Part shown: positions 1 to 4,951 of the stretch, in pieces | Layout of the letters: every line of letters begins with the position of its first letter | Position numbering within the stretch: position 1 is the first letter of the stretch | NCBI GenBank assembly: GCA_021780275.1 | Contig: JAJXZC010000594.1 | Span: 1 to 5,502, forward strand | Source of the DNA: Pseudomonadota bacterium | GTDB taxonomy: Bacteria > Pseudomonadota > Alphaproteobacteria > Parvibaculales > Parvibaculaceae | Length of the DNA: 5,502 nt | Direction of reading: 5' to 3' | Notes under the pieces: generated by a model | The model's database searches: none | Told to the model about the DNA's origin: nothing | The model's input: only the letters and a program-made list of their open reading frames with translations | Made by a program: the position numbers and the translations under genes

Positions 1-107
1 CCGAACCGTGGCGCCGTTGAAGGCGCAAGGCCGGAGCGAAGCGGCGGACCCGAAGCGACAAGGAATTTTGTGTCGGGCGCTTGCCGCCCGCGCGCGAGGA
101 ATGCCCA
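1..107. repeat. Terminal direct repeat, left copy (circle junction)
   Basis: Bases 1-107 are identical to 5396-5502. A perfect repeat at both contig ends is the usual mark of a circular molecule assembled with overlap, giving a unit of 5395 bp. The segment is part of the region upstream of the intact ssb gene, which reads leftward through the junction. It holds small structures of its own: an inverted repeat GCGCC/GGCGC (11-15 and 22-26), an imperfect palindrome CGACA...TGTCG centred on AATT (56-75), and GGGCG/CGCCC around position 80. No gene is evident in it. Confidence 0.95.
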
Positions 108-131
108 GCGGGCAGGGGAAAATTCTCGAGA
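102..131 (+). promoter_or_regulatory. Leader elements of the degenerate ssb cassette
   Basis: A hairpin TGCCC-AGC-GGGCA (102-114) is followed by AAAATTC (119-125) and a palindrome TCTCGAGA (124-131). The opposite strand shows the same order for the intact ssb: GGGCG/CGCCC hairpin, five bases, AAAATTC (58-64 read leftward). Both cassettes also share a later GCTTCG and GGTCAT. This head-to-head arrangement puts two related leaders back to back around position 95. Confidence 0.4.
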
Positions 132-207
132 GCGTAGGGTTTTGGCTTCGGCCGACGGTCATAGGAAAACACCCATGCAACCGGGGCGACGCTTCGACCG
201 GAGAGAG

Positions 208-492
208 ATGAGAAACCGAACCTTCACGAAACCGGAAAATTCGCGTCGGCAAGATCAAGCCGTTCGAGGACAATCGTCACGCTCGGTTTCAGCGGCTACG
301 GTCCCAACCGGAACGGGCGAGATCACGCGGCGCCTTGGAATGCGGTCGTGGCGATCTGAAAGCCAATCGCGCGGATATAGCGCTAGCTTCGGCAAGTTAC
401 ACGACGATCGACGGCAAACGGGCGCAGGAGCGAAGTCAGCTAATTCCACATCTGGCGAACGCTTGTTACGGGACTTCGAGGACGAGGGGTAA
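208..492 (+). pseudogene. Degenerate second copy of ssb, frameshifted
   Basis: No single frame is intact, but pieces in successive frames match the intact SSB of this window in order. The ATG at 208 follows GAGAGAG. Bases 241-267 match the intact gene at 26 of 27 positions and encode GKIKPFE. A shifted frame from 276 reads VTLGF...PWNAVVAI, corresponding to VTICA...HWNEVTI. After TGA at 357 a further one-base shift gives ESQSRGYSASF, corresponding to GEATRGYIASF, and that frame ends at TAA 490-492. At least three frameshifts are needed. Homology extends upstream (GGTCAT, CGGGGCG, GGAGAG) and downstream, where 563-588 is an exact inverted copy of the hairpin beyond ssb. This is therefore a decayed inverted duplicate of the whole cassette. 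Sequencing indels are the main alternative. The match is by eye and the C-terminal part is weak. Confidence 0.62.
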
Positions 493-562
493 TCGGCCCC
501 CGAAAGATGACCGTTACGCTCCAGGGCGCGGTGACGAGAAGAAGGATCACAGCCGGTTCGAA

Positions 563-588
563 GCCGAGGGGGTGGCGCGAGCCGCCCC
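563..588 (+). terminator. Hairpin downstream of degenerate ssb, inverted copy of the ssb 3' hairpin
   Basis: The right-hand part forms GGGGTGGC-GCGA-GCCGCCCC, an 8-bp stem with one mismatch and a 4-base loop. All 26 bases are identical, in inverted orientation, to 4921-4946 just beyond the intact ssb stop. No T-tract follows, so Rho-independent termination is uncertain. Its exact conservation next to a badly degraded gene suggests either a functional RNA structure or gene conversion. Confidence 0.5.
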
Positions 589-727
589 ATCCGCCAACGC
601 GGTGTGCCTCGATATTTTCCGCGCGCCGCCGCAGGCTCAACGGCGGTCAGTCAAGGCAGCGGCGCTGCGGCGCATACAGTTTCGTCAGGGTACGAGGCGA
701 CGGCTCAGAATCCACCGGATCGATACA

Positions 728-1543
728 TCAATGTCGATCAGAGGAGGTAAGCAAGGATCTGAGCCGCGAGGCGGCGACCGCCGCTTTTGCGTGATCGATC
801 TCGTCGAGCGCCAAGAGAACGGCATCCGCCAGTTCGGGCCGATTTCGGCCAAGCCGGGCGAGAAAGACGATGGCTTCTTCGTCAGCGACGCCAGCCAACG
901 CTTCAATCACGCGCGGCGAAGGCATTGCAACGATACGGCGCTTCAATAGATTGAGCGCCTCGATGCGTCCCATTCGCCCCAAGGCGCAGGCGGCGGCGGT
1001 TGCGACTTCGCCGTTGAGGTCGGTAAGCAGTTCGATCAGCGTCGCCACGATTTCGCCGCCGGCGCGCACGCAGGCGCATGCCGCCGCGCGCACCGACGGC
1101 TCGGCATGTCGCAGAAGCGGTAACGCGACATCGGAATGCAGGTTGACGCCAAGCCGCGCCGCCGCGATCACTGCCGCTGCGAGGTTTGGGCCTTGCACGA
1201 TTCCCCTGGCGATCATCCGACTTAACGATCGCGACGCTTCTGCGCCGCCAATTACGCAAAGGGCGTCGAGCGCAGCGATCTGCTCGGGAATGCGGCGGTC
1301 GACGCCAAAACCGACGAAGCGATTGCAGAGGGCGGCGAGCGCTGGCGTTGCATCGCCAAGCCCCCGCCGCCCCGCCTCGGCGGCAAGCGCCTGCGCGTCG
1401 GCAAGCGATGCATCGGGAATGGCGGCGATCAACGCCGCGTCCGATAATTCCTCCGCGTCCATTCGGCGCCCCGCCTCGCGAGTCGAGGCTGGCGGGAGCG
1501 GGGTATGATCTGCGAACAGTTCGAGTTGGGCGTGATCCATCAC
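728..1543 (-). CDS. HEAT-repeat protein with probable sliding-clamp-binding peptide
   Basis: The 271-residue product is an alpha-helical repeat protein. Residues about 32-265 are a run of paired, Ala/Leu-rich helices of HEAT type, clearest at 150-200 (PSVRAAACACVRAGG..., GEVATAAACALGRMG), with R/D and small residues at the turns. HEAT solenoids are protein-protein or protein-nucleic-acid scaffolds; no catalytic motif is visible. Residues 1-30 look unstructured and contain Q6-L7-E8-L9-F10, close to the consensus for beta-clamp (DnaN) binding, QL[SD]LF. I infer a role near replication or repair forks. There is no signal peptide or membrane segment. The start is GTG 1543 or the adjacent ATG 1540; a GAGG lies 12 bases before the GTG, rather far, and the choice changes one residue. 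It lies 146 bases downstream of the WGR gene on the same strand and may be co-transcribed. The long reading frames on the other strand are shadows. Confidence 0.85.
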   Translation of the reverse strand: MMDHAQLELFADHTPLPPASTREAGRRMDAEELSDAALIAAIPDASLADAQALAAEAGRRGLGDATPALAALCNRFVGFGVDRRIPEQIAALDALCVIGGAEASRSLSRMIARGIVQGPNLAAAVIAAARLGVNLHSDVALPLLRHAEPSVRAAACACVRAGGEIVATLIELLTDLNGEVATAAACALGRMGRIEALNLLKRRIVAMPSPRVIEALAGVADEEAIVFLARLGRNRPELADAVLLALDEIDHAKAAVAASRLRSLLTSSDRH

Positions 1544-1689
1544 GCATCAAAATTGCCTCGACCGGGCGATCGATTCAACGGTTTTTTCGAGCTCGCGCGG
1601 CGAATCCACTGATATCCGTCGCCCGCTTTGAATTCGCGGCCGCTTGCCCATTGGAGACTTCGCTCCGCCATCTTGCCCATCGGCGCTGA

Positions 1690-1971
1690 TCAGGACAAGA
1701 AGTGTGACGCCGAGACCCGATAGCCACGACGCGCTTTTCGTTTCAACCAGGCGTCAAGCGCCTCCCCCGCGCTGGCGGCGTCCGCTTGAAGATCGAGGCG
1801 ACGACGCCCGAGGGAACCTTTCCGTCCCCATTCGCGCACCAGCGCGGCATCGCCGAACAATGTGGGCTCGATCGCGAGCACATAGAAGCGAGCCATATTG
1901 CAGCTCGGATCGATTCGCTCGAGCACCAGCATTTGCAATTTGCCGGAGGCGCCTTCGCGGACATTCGTCAT
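1690..1971 (-). CDS. Small WGR-domain protein
   Basis: The 93-residue product is almost entirely one WGR domain. The core runs from about residue 12 to 85: LVLERID, then MARFYVLAIEPTLFG, then the signature VREWGRKG (W48-G49-R50) and GRRRLDL, ending in a helix ALDAWLKRKARRGYR. WGR domains are nucleic-acid-binding folds known from PARP enzymes, where they contact DNA ends, and from bacterial MolR-type proteins. Free-standing versions of about 80-110 residues are common in Rhizobiales, with no defined role that I know of. The basic stretches suit DNA binding. The frame stays open to 2046 with other ATGs at 2025 and 2013; I chose 1971 because the domain follows directly and the extension is not domain-like. 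None of the starts has a strong ribosome binding site, so the N-terminus is uncertain. It precedes the HEAT gene on the same strand. Confidence 0.9.
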   Translation of the reverse strand: MTNVREGASGKLQMLVLERIDPSCNMARFYVLAIEPTLFGDAALVREWGRKGSLGRRRLDLQADAASAGEALDAWLKRKARRGYRVSASHFLS

Positions 1972-2171
1972 AGAGACGATTCTCGCCAACGAGCGCGACG
2001 CCGTCCAACGCATATTTCGAATCATTCGGTCCGCAACGATTCGCATATCCGATCAATGCGCGGACTTTGGCTCAGGTTATCGCGGAGGAGTTCGTACGCG
2101 CGGAGCGGCTGTAGCATCGCAAGCGATTGGTCATGGCGTCGAAGGGAGCCTGATCGAAACGCCACGGTCGT

Positions 2172-2402
2172 TCAGAAACGATGAACTCGCGGGAGCAACG
2201 CAGTTGCGCGCCCCTTGAGGAATTCCTCGCGAACACGAGCCCACGGAGTAGGTTGGAAATCCACTGTCGCGACACGCTTGCCCTCCAAACTGCGCCCGGC
2301 GTCGGCGAGGATCGAGACGCCGAAGTCGCCAAACTCGCGCGCGGGATCGTCACCGCAGGCCAAGACGGCGCAGCCGGCTTGGGGAGTGGCGTTTGGCCAC
2401 GA
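2172..2402 (-). pseudogene. Possible relic reading frame, unrecognised
   Basis: The minus-strand frame is open for 76 codons between TAG 2403-2405 and TGA 2172-2174. It reads like a protein fragment from about GCAVLACGDDPAREFGDF through ILADAGRSLEGKRVATVDF to PWARVREEFLKG, and most third positions are G or C in its first two thirds, as in the real genes here. The only start is a TTG at 2363 without a ribosome binding site, and the sequence ends abruptly. I do not recognise the family. It could be a truncated gene remnant or a chance open frame in GC-rich DNA. It is included because nothing else explains the codon pattern in this stretch. Confidence 0.2.
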
Positions 2403-2407
2403 CTAGA

Positions 2408-2431
2408 GCCCGACCGGCCGCAAGGTCGGGC
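2408..2431. repeat. Perfect inverted repeat, 8-bp arms
   Basis: GCCCGACC (2408-2415) and GGTCGGGC (2424-2431) are exact reverse complements around an 8-base loop. No T-tract follows on either strand, so a Rho-independent terminator is not supported. It could be an operator or a transcript hairpin upstream of the pRiA4b ORF-3 gene. Confidence 0.55.
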
Positions 2432-2524
2432 GCGCCTATCGACTTGTCTCCTAAAAAATGCCGCCTAACCATCCGAGAGCTTCGGTTCCTGCCCGCGGAT
2501 TCGCCTTTCGGCGCTGATGGCGAA

Positions 2525-2553
2525 TTGACGTCAACGGCTGCGACGGGCAAATT
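2525..2553 (+). promoter_or_regulatory. Possible promoter with TTGACGTCAA palindrome for leaderless transcription
   Basis: TTGACG (2525-2530) is a good -35 hexamer; 17 bases later CAAATT (2548-2553) is a poor -10. The -35 lies in the perfect 10-bp palindrome TTGACGTCAA (2525-2534), which could be an operator. Transcription from this site would begin at about 2560, the start codon of the pRiA4b ORF-3 gene, which has no Shine-Dalgarno. Confidence 0.3.
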
Positions 2554-2559
2554 CAAGCG

Positions 2560-3216
2560 ATGCTCTACAAGGAACTCAACGCGGTGAGACTCCGCGTCAC
2601 GATAGATGACGTCGAACCCCTGGTCTGGCGACGGTTGGTTGTGCCGCTGAGCTGGCGTCTCGATCAGCTTCATCTGGCGATCCAGGCGGCTTTCAATTGG
2701 TGGAACGCTCACCTTCACGAGTTTCGCATCGGCGGCTTGCGCTACGGCGACCCGGATGACGAGGATATGGCGTTCGAAGACAGTCCGCGCGTGTTCGATG
2801 AGCGCGAGGTGAGGCTACGAGATTTTGGCCGCGAAGACGGGACGGCGTTCGCCTACGTCTATGATTTCGGCGACAATTGGCGCCACACGGTTGAAATCGA
2901 GGATGTGCTGGCGCTCGATATTGAGCCGAAGCTGGGGACCTGCGTCGACGGCGCCCGAGCGAGGCCCCCGGAAGACGTGGGTGGCGTCTCTGGTTACGAG
3001 GCATTTCTCGCGATCATGGCCGATCCTCGCCATCCCGAACACGGCGACATGAAGCGATGGTGCGGCGGCCATTTCGACCCCGAGTGGTTTGACCTCGCCA
3101 TTGTCGACAAAGACGTGAGAAATGCCCTCAGAGCGAACGTCCGCCGACGGCTGCATCAACCCAAGCCCAGGACACTCGGCCGCGCCGCAGGCGGCAAACC
3201 TTTGGAAGGCTTCTAA
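2560..3216 (+). CDS. Plasmid pRiA4b ORF-3 family protein
   Basis: The 218-residue product matches the family named after ORF-3 of the Agrobacterium rhizogenes plasmid pRiA4b. Its landmarks occur in order: RLRVTIDDVEPLVWRRL (10-26), a helix LDQLHLAIQAAFNW followed by AHLHEF (50-55) and RYGDPD (61-66), the signature YDFGDNWRHTVE (101-112), then a PPEDVGGVSGYEAFL block with a preceding Cys, and a C-terminal FDPEWFDLAIVDKDVRNALR segment. The family is a compact cytoplasmic domain common on plasmids and mobile elements; its biochemical function is not established. Length is normal and nothing appears missing. ATG 2560 is the only possible start before an in-frame TGA at 2515, yet it has no ribosome binding site. 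It stands alone on its strand, convergent with the DUF736 gene, from which it is separated by a strong hairpin. Confidence 0.92.
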   Translation: MLYKELNAVRLRVTIDDVEPLVWRRLVVPLSWRLDQLHLAIQAAFNWWNAHLHEFRIGGLRYGDPDDEDMAFEDSPRVFDEREVRLRDFGREDGTAFAYVYDFGDNWRHTVEIEDVLALDIEPKLGTCVDGARARPPEDVGGVSGYEAFLAIMADPRHPEHGDMKRWCGGHFDPEWFDLAIVDKDVRNALRANVRRRLHQPKPRTLGRAAGGKPLEGF

Positions 3217-3372
3217 GGCCGCCACGATCGATCCGCCAGAACAGACGAATTTCGTCGCAGTCCAGATCCAGTTGGCCTCGATACCGGCGTTTCCGGGTCT
3301 CGCGGCCAATGGCGGAGACGAAACGTCAGAGTCGGCGACAGGGCGCTTGCGACCTGAGGAACGCGAAAGCAA

Positions 3373-3398
3373 CCGGCCCCGCGGAATCGCGGGGCCGG
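3373..3398 (-). terminator. Strong GC hairpin between convergent genes
   Basis: CCGGCCCCGCG (3373-3383), loop GAAT, CGCGGGGCCGG (3388-3398): a perfect 11-bp stem. It begins 7 bases after the DUF736 stop. On the minus strand it is followed by TTGCTTT, a weak T-rich tail, consistent with termination of DUF736. It may also stop transcripts arriving from the pRiA4b ORF-3 gene. Confidence 0.72.
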
Positions 3399-3405
3399 CC
3401 GGTCG

Positions 3406-3729
3406 TCACCCGTTCACGGGGTTCCAGATGATGACTTTCTTCGTGGCGTCGTCCCCGGGCGCCGGGGCGACGTTGCCGTAGATGGTCCCGAACTCGGGCG
3501 CCGAAAGCGAGACCGAAATGTATTCCTCGCCGGTGTTCTTCGAGATCCGGTTCCAACCCGCGCCGAGCTCGAAGCCGTTCTTGCGCGAGACGACGAGATA
3601 GTCGGGCGCAGTGTCCTTGGTCTTGCGGGCGTTGGGGAGGATCGCGATCGCAGCGGTGATGTTGAGGGTGGTCAGCGTACCCTCGAGGTTGCCGTCGGCC
3701 TTCTGGGTGAGCGTCGCGATGGTGGCCAT
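3406..3729 (-). CDS. DUF736 family protein
   Basis: The 107-residue product fits DUF736. It opens with MATIATLTQKADGNLEGTL, continues through a beta-rich ITAAIAILPN and APDYLVVSRK, and has the diagnostic block GAGWNRIS, EEYISVSLSAPEF and TIYGNV (about 57-87), ending in VIIWNPVNG. Members are small soluble proteins of unknown function, typically encoded in conjugation or accessory regions of Rhizobiales plasmids and integrative elements, often near ssb-like genes. Start: ATG 3729 has GGAG (3738-3741) 8 bases upstream. The frame is open to 3804, but those residues are not conserved-looking and lie over a leader hairpin. Downstream, a strong hairpin at 3373-3398 probably ends the transcript. The leader resembles that of ssb, suggesting shared control. 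Confidence 0.93.
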   Translation of the reverse strand: MATIATLTQKADGNLEGTLTTLNITAAIAILPNARKTKDTAPDYLVVSRKNGFELGAGWNRISKNTGEEYISVSLSAPEFGTIYGNVAPAPGDDATKKVIIWNPVNG

Positions 3730-3751
3730 TGTGTCGTCTCCGTCAGGTGGC

Positions 3752-3768
3752 TCGGGGACCATCCCCGA
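3752..3768 (-). promoter_or_regulatory. DUF736 leader hairpin
   Basis: TCGGGGA-CCA-TCCCCGA is a perfect 7-bp stem with a 3-base loop, 10 bases upstream of the GGAG that serves the DUF736 start. In the RNA it sits next to the ribosome binding site. The ssb leader has a similar hairpin (GGGGC-GCC-GCCCC) just before its GGAG. This suggests a shared translational or protein-binding element; the function is inferred. Confidence 0.55.
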
Positions 3769-3822
3769 TGACGCCCAAAGGAAGGGACCGAGCGCCGCCG
3801 TCACCGGAGCGCAGCGCAGGGG

Positions 3823-3839
3823 AACCCCCTTGCGGGGTT
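3823..3839. repeat. Short inverted repeat upstream of DUF736
   Basis: AACCCC (3823-3828), loop CTTGC, GGGGTT (3834-3839). It lies about 95-110 bases upstream of the DUF736 start, next to a CCGGAGCGCAGCG element (3804-3816) that resembles one in the ssb leader. A role in transcript folding or as a protein site is possible. Confidence 0.4.
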
Positions 3840-3887
3840 GACGGCATAGGCGATCGAGGCCCGGACAAAGGCGTCAAGGAGAAAGGG

Positions 3888-4016
3888 ATGGTCTTCGAAG
3901 TAACCGAGGAGATGATGCGTCAGGACACAGAGGGCTCACCGGGACGGTCATCATCATCGGAAACAGGCCCGACTCCTGCATCGGCGCCGCCTTTGAGACT
4001 GCCTCGACCTAACTGA
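3888..4016 (+). CDS. Possible small protein or truncated gene, unrecognised
   Basis: ATG 3888 is preceded by AAGGAG (3876-3881) with a 6-base spacer, an ideal ribosome binding site. The frame encodes 42 residues, beginning MVFEVTEEMMRQDTEG and then turning Ser/Pro-rich. A different frame from about 3935 gives a more protein-like end, TGTVIIIGNRPDSCIGAAFE, stopping at TAA 4012-4014, so a frameshift could have split one small gene. I do not recognise either part. It points away from DUF736, towards HU, and could also be fortuitous. Confidence 0.3.
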   Translation: MVFEVTEEMMRQDTEGSPGRSSSSETGPTPASAPPLRLPRPN

Positions 4017-4192
4017 GGCGAGGAAGGCTCGCCCCAATCTATCGTCGCGACCCCACGGCTTCATGCTCATCGCGCCGGGGAGTGGGATTTCCGCGCCGGC
4101 GCGAGGAATTTTCGGTCGATTGTCGCAAGCTCATGACGGCCTCGACAACGACGAATCCGCCGACCACGCTCAAATGCGAGAAGGAGGTCGTC

Positions 4193-4249
4193 ATGGGGCA
4201 GGAGCGTCAACGACCGGGGGCCGGACCGCAGGGAATACGGGGTCGATGA
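4193..4249 (+). CDS. Very short frame behind a perfect Shine-Dalgarno
   Basis: AAGGAGG (4181-4187) lies 5 bases before ATG 4193, the best ribosome binding site in the window, yet the frame ends after 18 residues (MGQERQRPG...) at TGA 4247-4249. The same frame is open back to an ATG at 4133 that has no binding site. It may be the start of a gene truncated or frameshifted downstream, a leader peptide ahead of HU, or chance. No function can be assigned. Confidence 0.22.
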   Translation: MGQERQRPGAGPQGIRGR

Positions 4250-4345
4250 CGAAGCGCTTCCAGGCGTTGGCGTGGAGTCGAAGCGGAAGCCGTGGATGGT
4301 CGCGATGGCGCGGTCGACTACTTCACCACGGACGACTCGAACGTT

Positions 4346-4374
4346 TTGGAATTCCGGCCGCGACATCCTATAGA
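4346..4374 (+). promoter_or_regulatory. Sigma-70-type promoter for the HU gene
   Basis: TTGGAA (4346-4351) and TATAGA (4369-4374) are separated by exactly 17 bases and match the -35 and -10 consensus at 4 or 5 of 6 positions each. Transcription would start near 4381, giving a leader of about 70 bases before the HU start at 4451. It is the most convincing promoter in the window. Confidence 0.6.
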
Positions 4375-4450
4375 GACGCCCGTTCCGGACGCCCGCCTAC
4401 GCCGTCAAGCGGACGCGCGGAGACGAAGACAAACCTTGAAGGACAATTCC

Positions 4451-4720
4451 TTGAATACGACAGAACTCATAGACGCCGTCGCCGACGCCAATGACATTTC
4501 CAAGACCAAGGCGAAGGAAGTCATCAACTCGATTGTCGCTTCAATTGTCGAGGCTGCCAAGCGTGGCGACGAAGTCGCGATCACCGGCTTTGGTCGTTTC
4601 GCGGTCAAGGAGCGCCCCGCTCGCGAGGGGCGCAATCCGAGAACTGGAGAGACGCTGAAAATTCCCGCTTCGAAATCGCTCGGCTTCAAGATGTCCAAGC
4701 CCCTAGGCGCAACGCTGTAA
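4451..4720 (+). CDS. HU/IHF-family DNA-bending protein
   Basis: The 89-residue product has the normal HU length and order: N-terminal helices MNTTELIDAVAD...KAKEVINSIVASIVEAAKRG (1-39), the turn VAITGFGRFAVKER (42-55), the beta-arm R58-EG-R-N-P63-R-T-G-E67, and the C-terminal IPASKSLGFKMSKPL. Pro63 is the residue that intercalates into bent DNA in this family. HU dimers bind and bend duplex DNA with little sequence preference and help replication origins and recombination complexes. Start: TTG 4451 is preceded by AAGGA (4439-4443) with a 7-base spacer, and translation from it begins exactly at the HU N-terminus. The frame is open upstream to GTG 4292, but that stretch overlaps a promoter and adds nothing HU-like. 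It stands alone on its strand and converges with ssb. The chromosome normally encodes HU too, so this is an element-borne paralogue. Confidence 0.95.
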   Translation: MNTTELIDAVADANDISKTKAKEVINSIVASIVEAAKRGDEVAITGFGRFAVKERPAREGRNPRTGETLKIPASKSLGFKMSKPLGATL

Positions 4721-4852
4721 GCTTGGCGATTGCATGGGACGATCCATACGCGCGCGGTTGAGTTCATCCGACAGTTCGTCGCTTTCAGCAAGCTCCATCG
4801 ATGCAAATCGACTCTTGACCTAAGCGAGGTTGACAATGCGACGCCGAGCACA

Positions 4853-4878
4853 GTGACGACGCCTCTCGGAGTCGTCGC
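4853..4878. terminator. Hairpin between convergent HU and ssb genes
   Basis: An 11-bp arm pair with one mismatch and one G-T pair (GTGACGACGCC, loop TCTC, GGAGTCGTCGC). It lies 132 bases after the HU stop. No T-tract follows on either strand, so it is a weak terminator candidate, but it is one of the more stable inverted repeats in the convergent region. Confidence 0.35.
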
Positions 4879-4902
4879 CAACTGACGCTGGCGGAACGTA
4901 AC

Positions 4903-4946
4903 CGGCCCAGGTGGGCCGACGGGGCGGCTCGCGCCACCCCCTCGGC
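4903..4946 (-). terminator. Tandem hairpins downstream of ssb
   Basis: Immediately beyond the ssb stop are two stems: GGGGCGGC-TCGC-GCCACCCC (4921-4940, one mismatch) and CGGCCCA-GG-TGGGCCG (4903-4918, 7-bp perfect stem). On the minus strand the second is followed by GTTACGTT, only slightly T-rich. The first is repeated exactly, inverted, at 563-588 next to the degenerate ssb copy. They are likely to be transcript-end structures. Confidence 0.55.
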
Positions 4947-4951
4947 CGGGA

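Larger units (their letters stand above)
1972..2559. other. Gene-poor divergent region between WGR and pRiA4b ORF-3 genes
   Basis: The 588 bases separate a minus-strand and a plus-strand gene, so promoters for both should lie here. I see no convincing complete gene. Contents are a minus-strand open stretch with coding-like codon use (2172-2402), a perfect inverted repeat GCCCGACC/GGTCGGGC (2408-2431), and a palindrome TTGACGTCAA near the right end. For the WGR gene the best promoter guess is weak (TTGCGG, 16 bases, TATGCG on the minus strand around 2010-2035). Confidence 0.6.
3730..4345. other. Gene-poor region upstream of DUF736 and HU genes
   Basis: About 615 bases without a firmly recognisable gene. 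The left part is the DUF736 leader (hairpins at 3752-3768 and 3823-3839). The rest holds two plus-strand starts with excellent Shine-Dalgarno sequences that open only very short frames (ATG 3888 and ATG 4193). Longer open frames run through 4063-4494 (+) and 4067-4366 (-), but their composition (Arg/Ser/Gly-rich, no domain) marks them as shadows. I read this stretch as probable remains of decayed genes. Confidence 0.5.

Noticed and set aside
1..107. Terminal repeat as a transposon or insertion-sequence end
   Set aside because: The repeat is direct, not inverted, and no transposase is present; a circular molecule is the simpler explanation.
335..949. Plus-strand open frame of 204 codons
   Set aside because: It mixes one frame of the degenerate ssb with sequence antisense to the HEAT gene 3' end; Arg-rich and without a ribosome binding site.
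870..1508. Long plus-strand open frame, about 212 codons
   Set aside because: It is antisense to the HEAT gene and encodes an Ala/Ser/Arg/Pro-rich low-complexity product with no domain; it reflects the codon pattern of the real gene.
2350..2718. Minus-strand open frame of 122 codons
   Set aside because: Its first half is antisense to the start of the pRiA4b ORF-3 gene and the rest has no domain signal.
2815..3372. Minus-strand open frame of 185 codons
   Set aside because: It mostly lies antisense to the pRiA4b ORF-3 gene, has no recognisable domain, and runs through the terminator hairpin.
3730..3804. Longer DUF736 start at 3804
   Set aside because: The extension covers the leader hairpin; ATG 3729 has a well-placed GGAG and begins at the family N-terminus.
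4067..4366. Minus-strand open frame of 99 codons, with a neighbouring frame ending NAWKRFVIDPVFPAV and an ATGA overlap near 4192
   Set aside because: Some stretches look protein-like, but no ribosome binding site or recognised family supports them, and they overlap stronger plus-strand signals.
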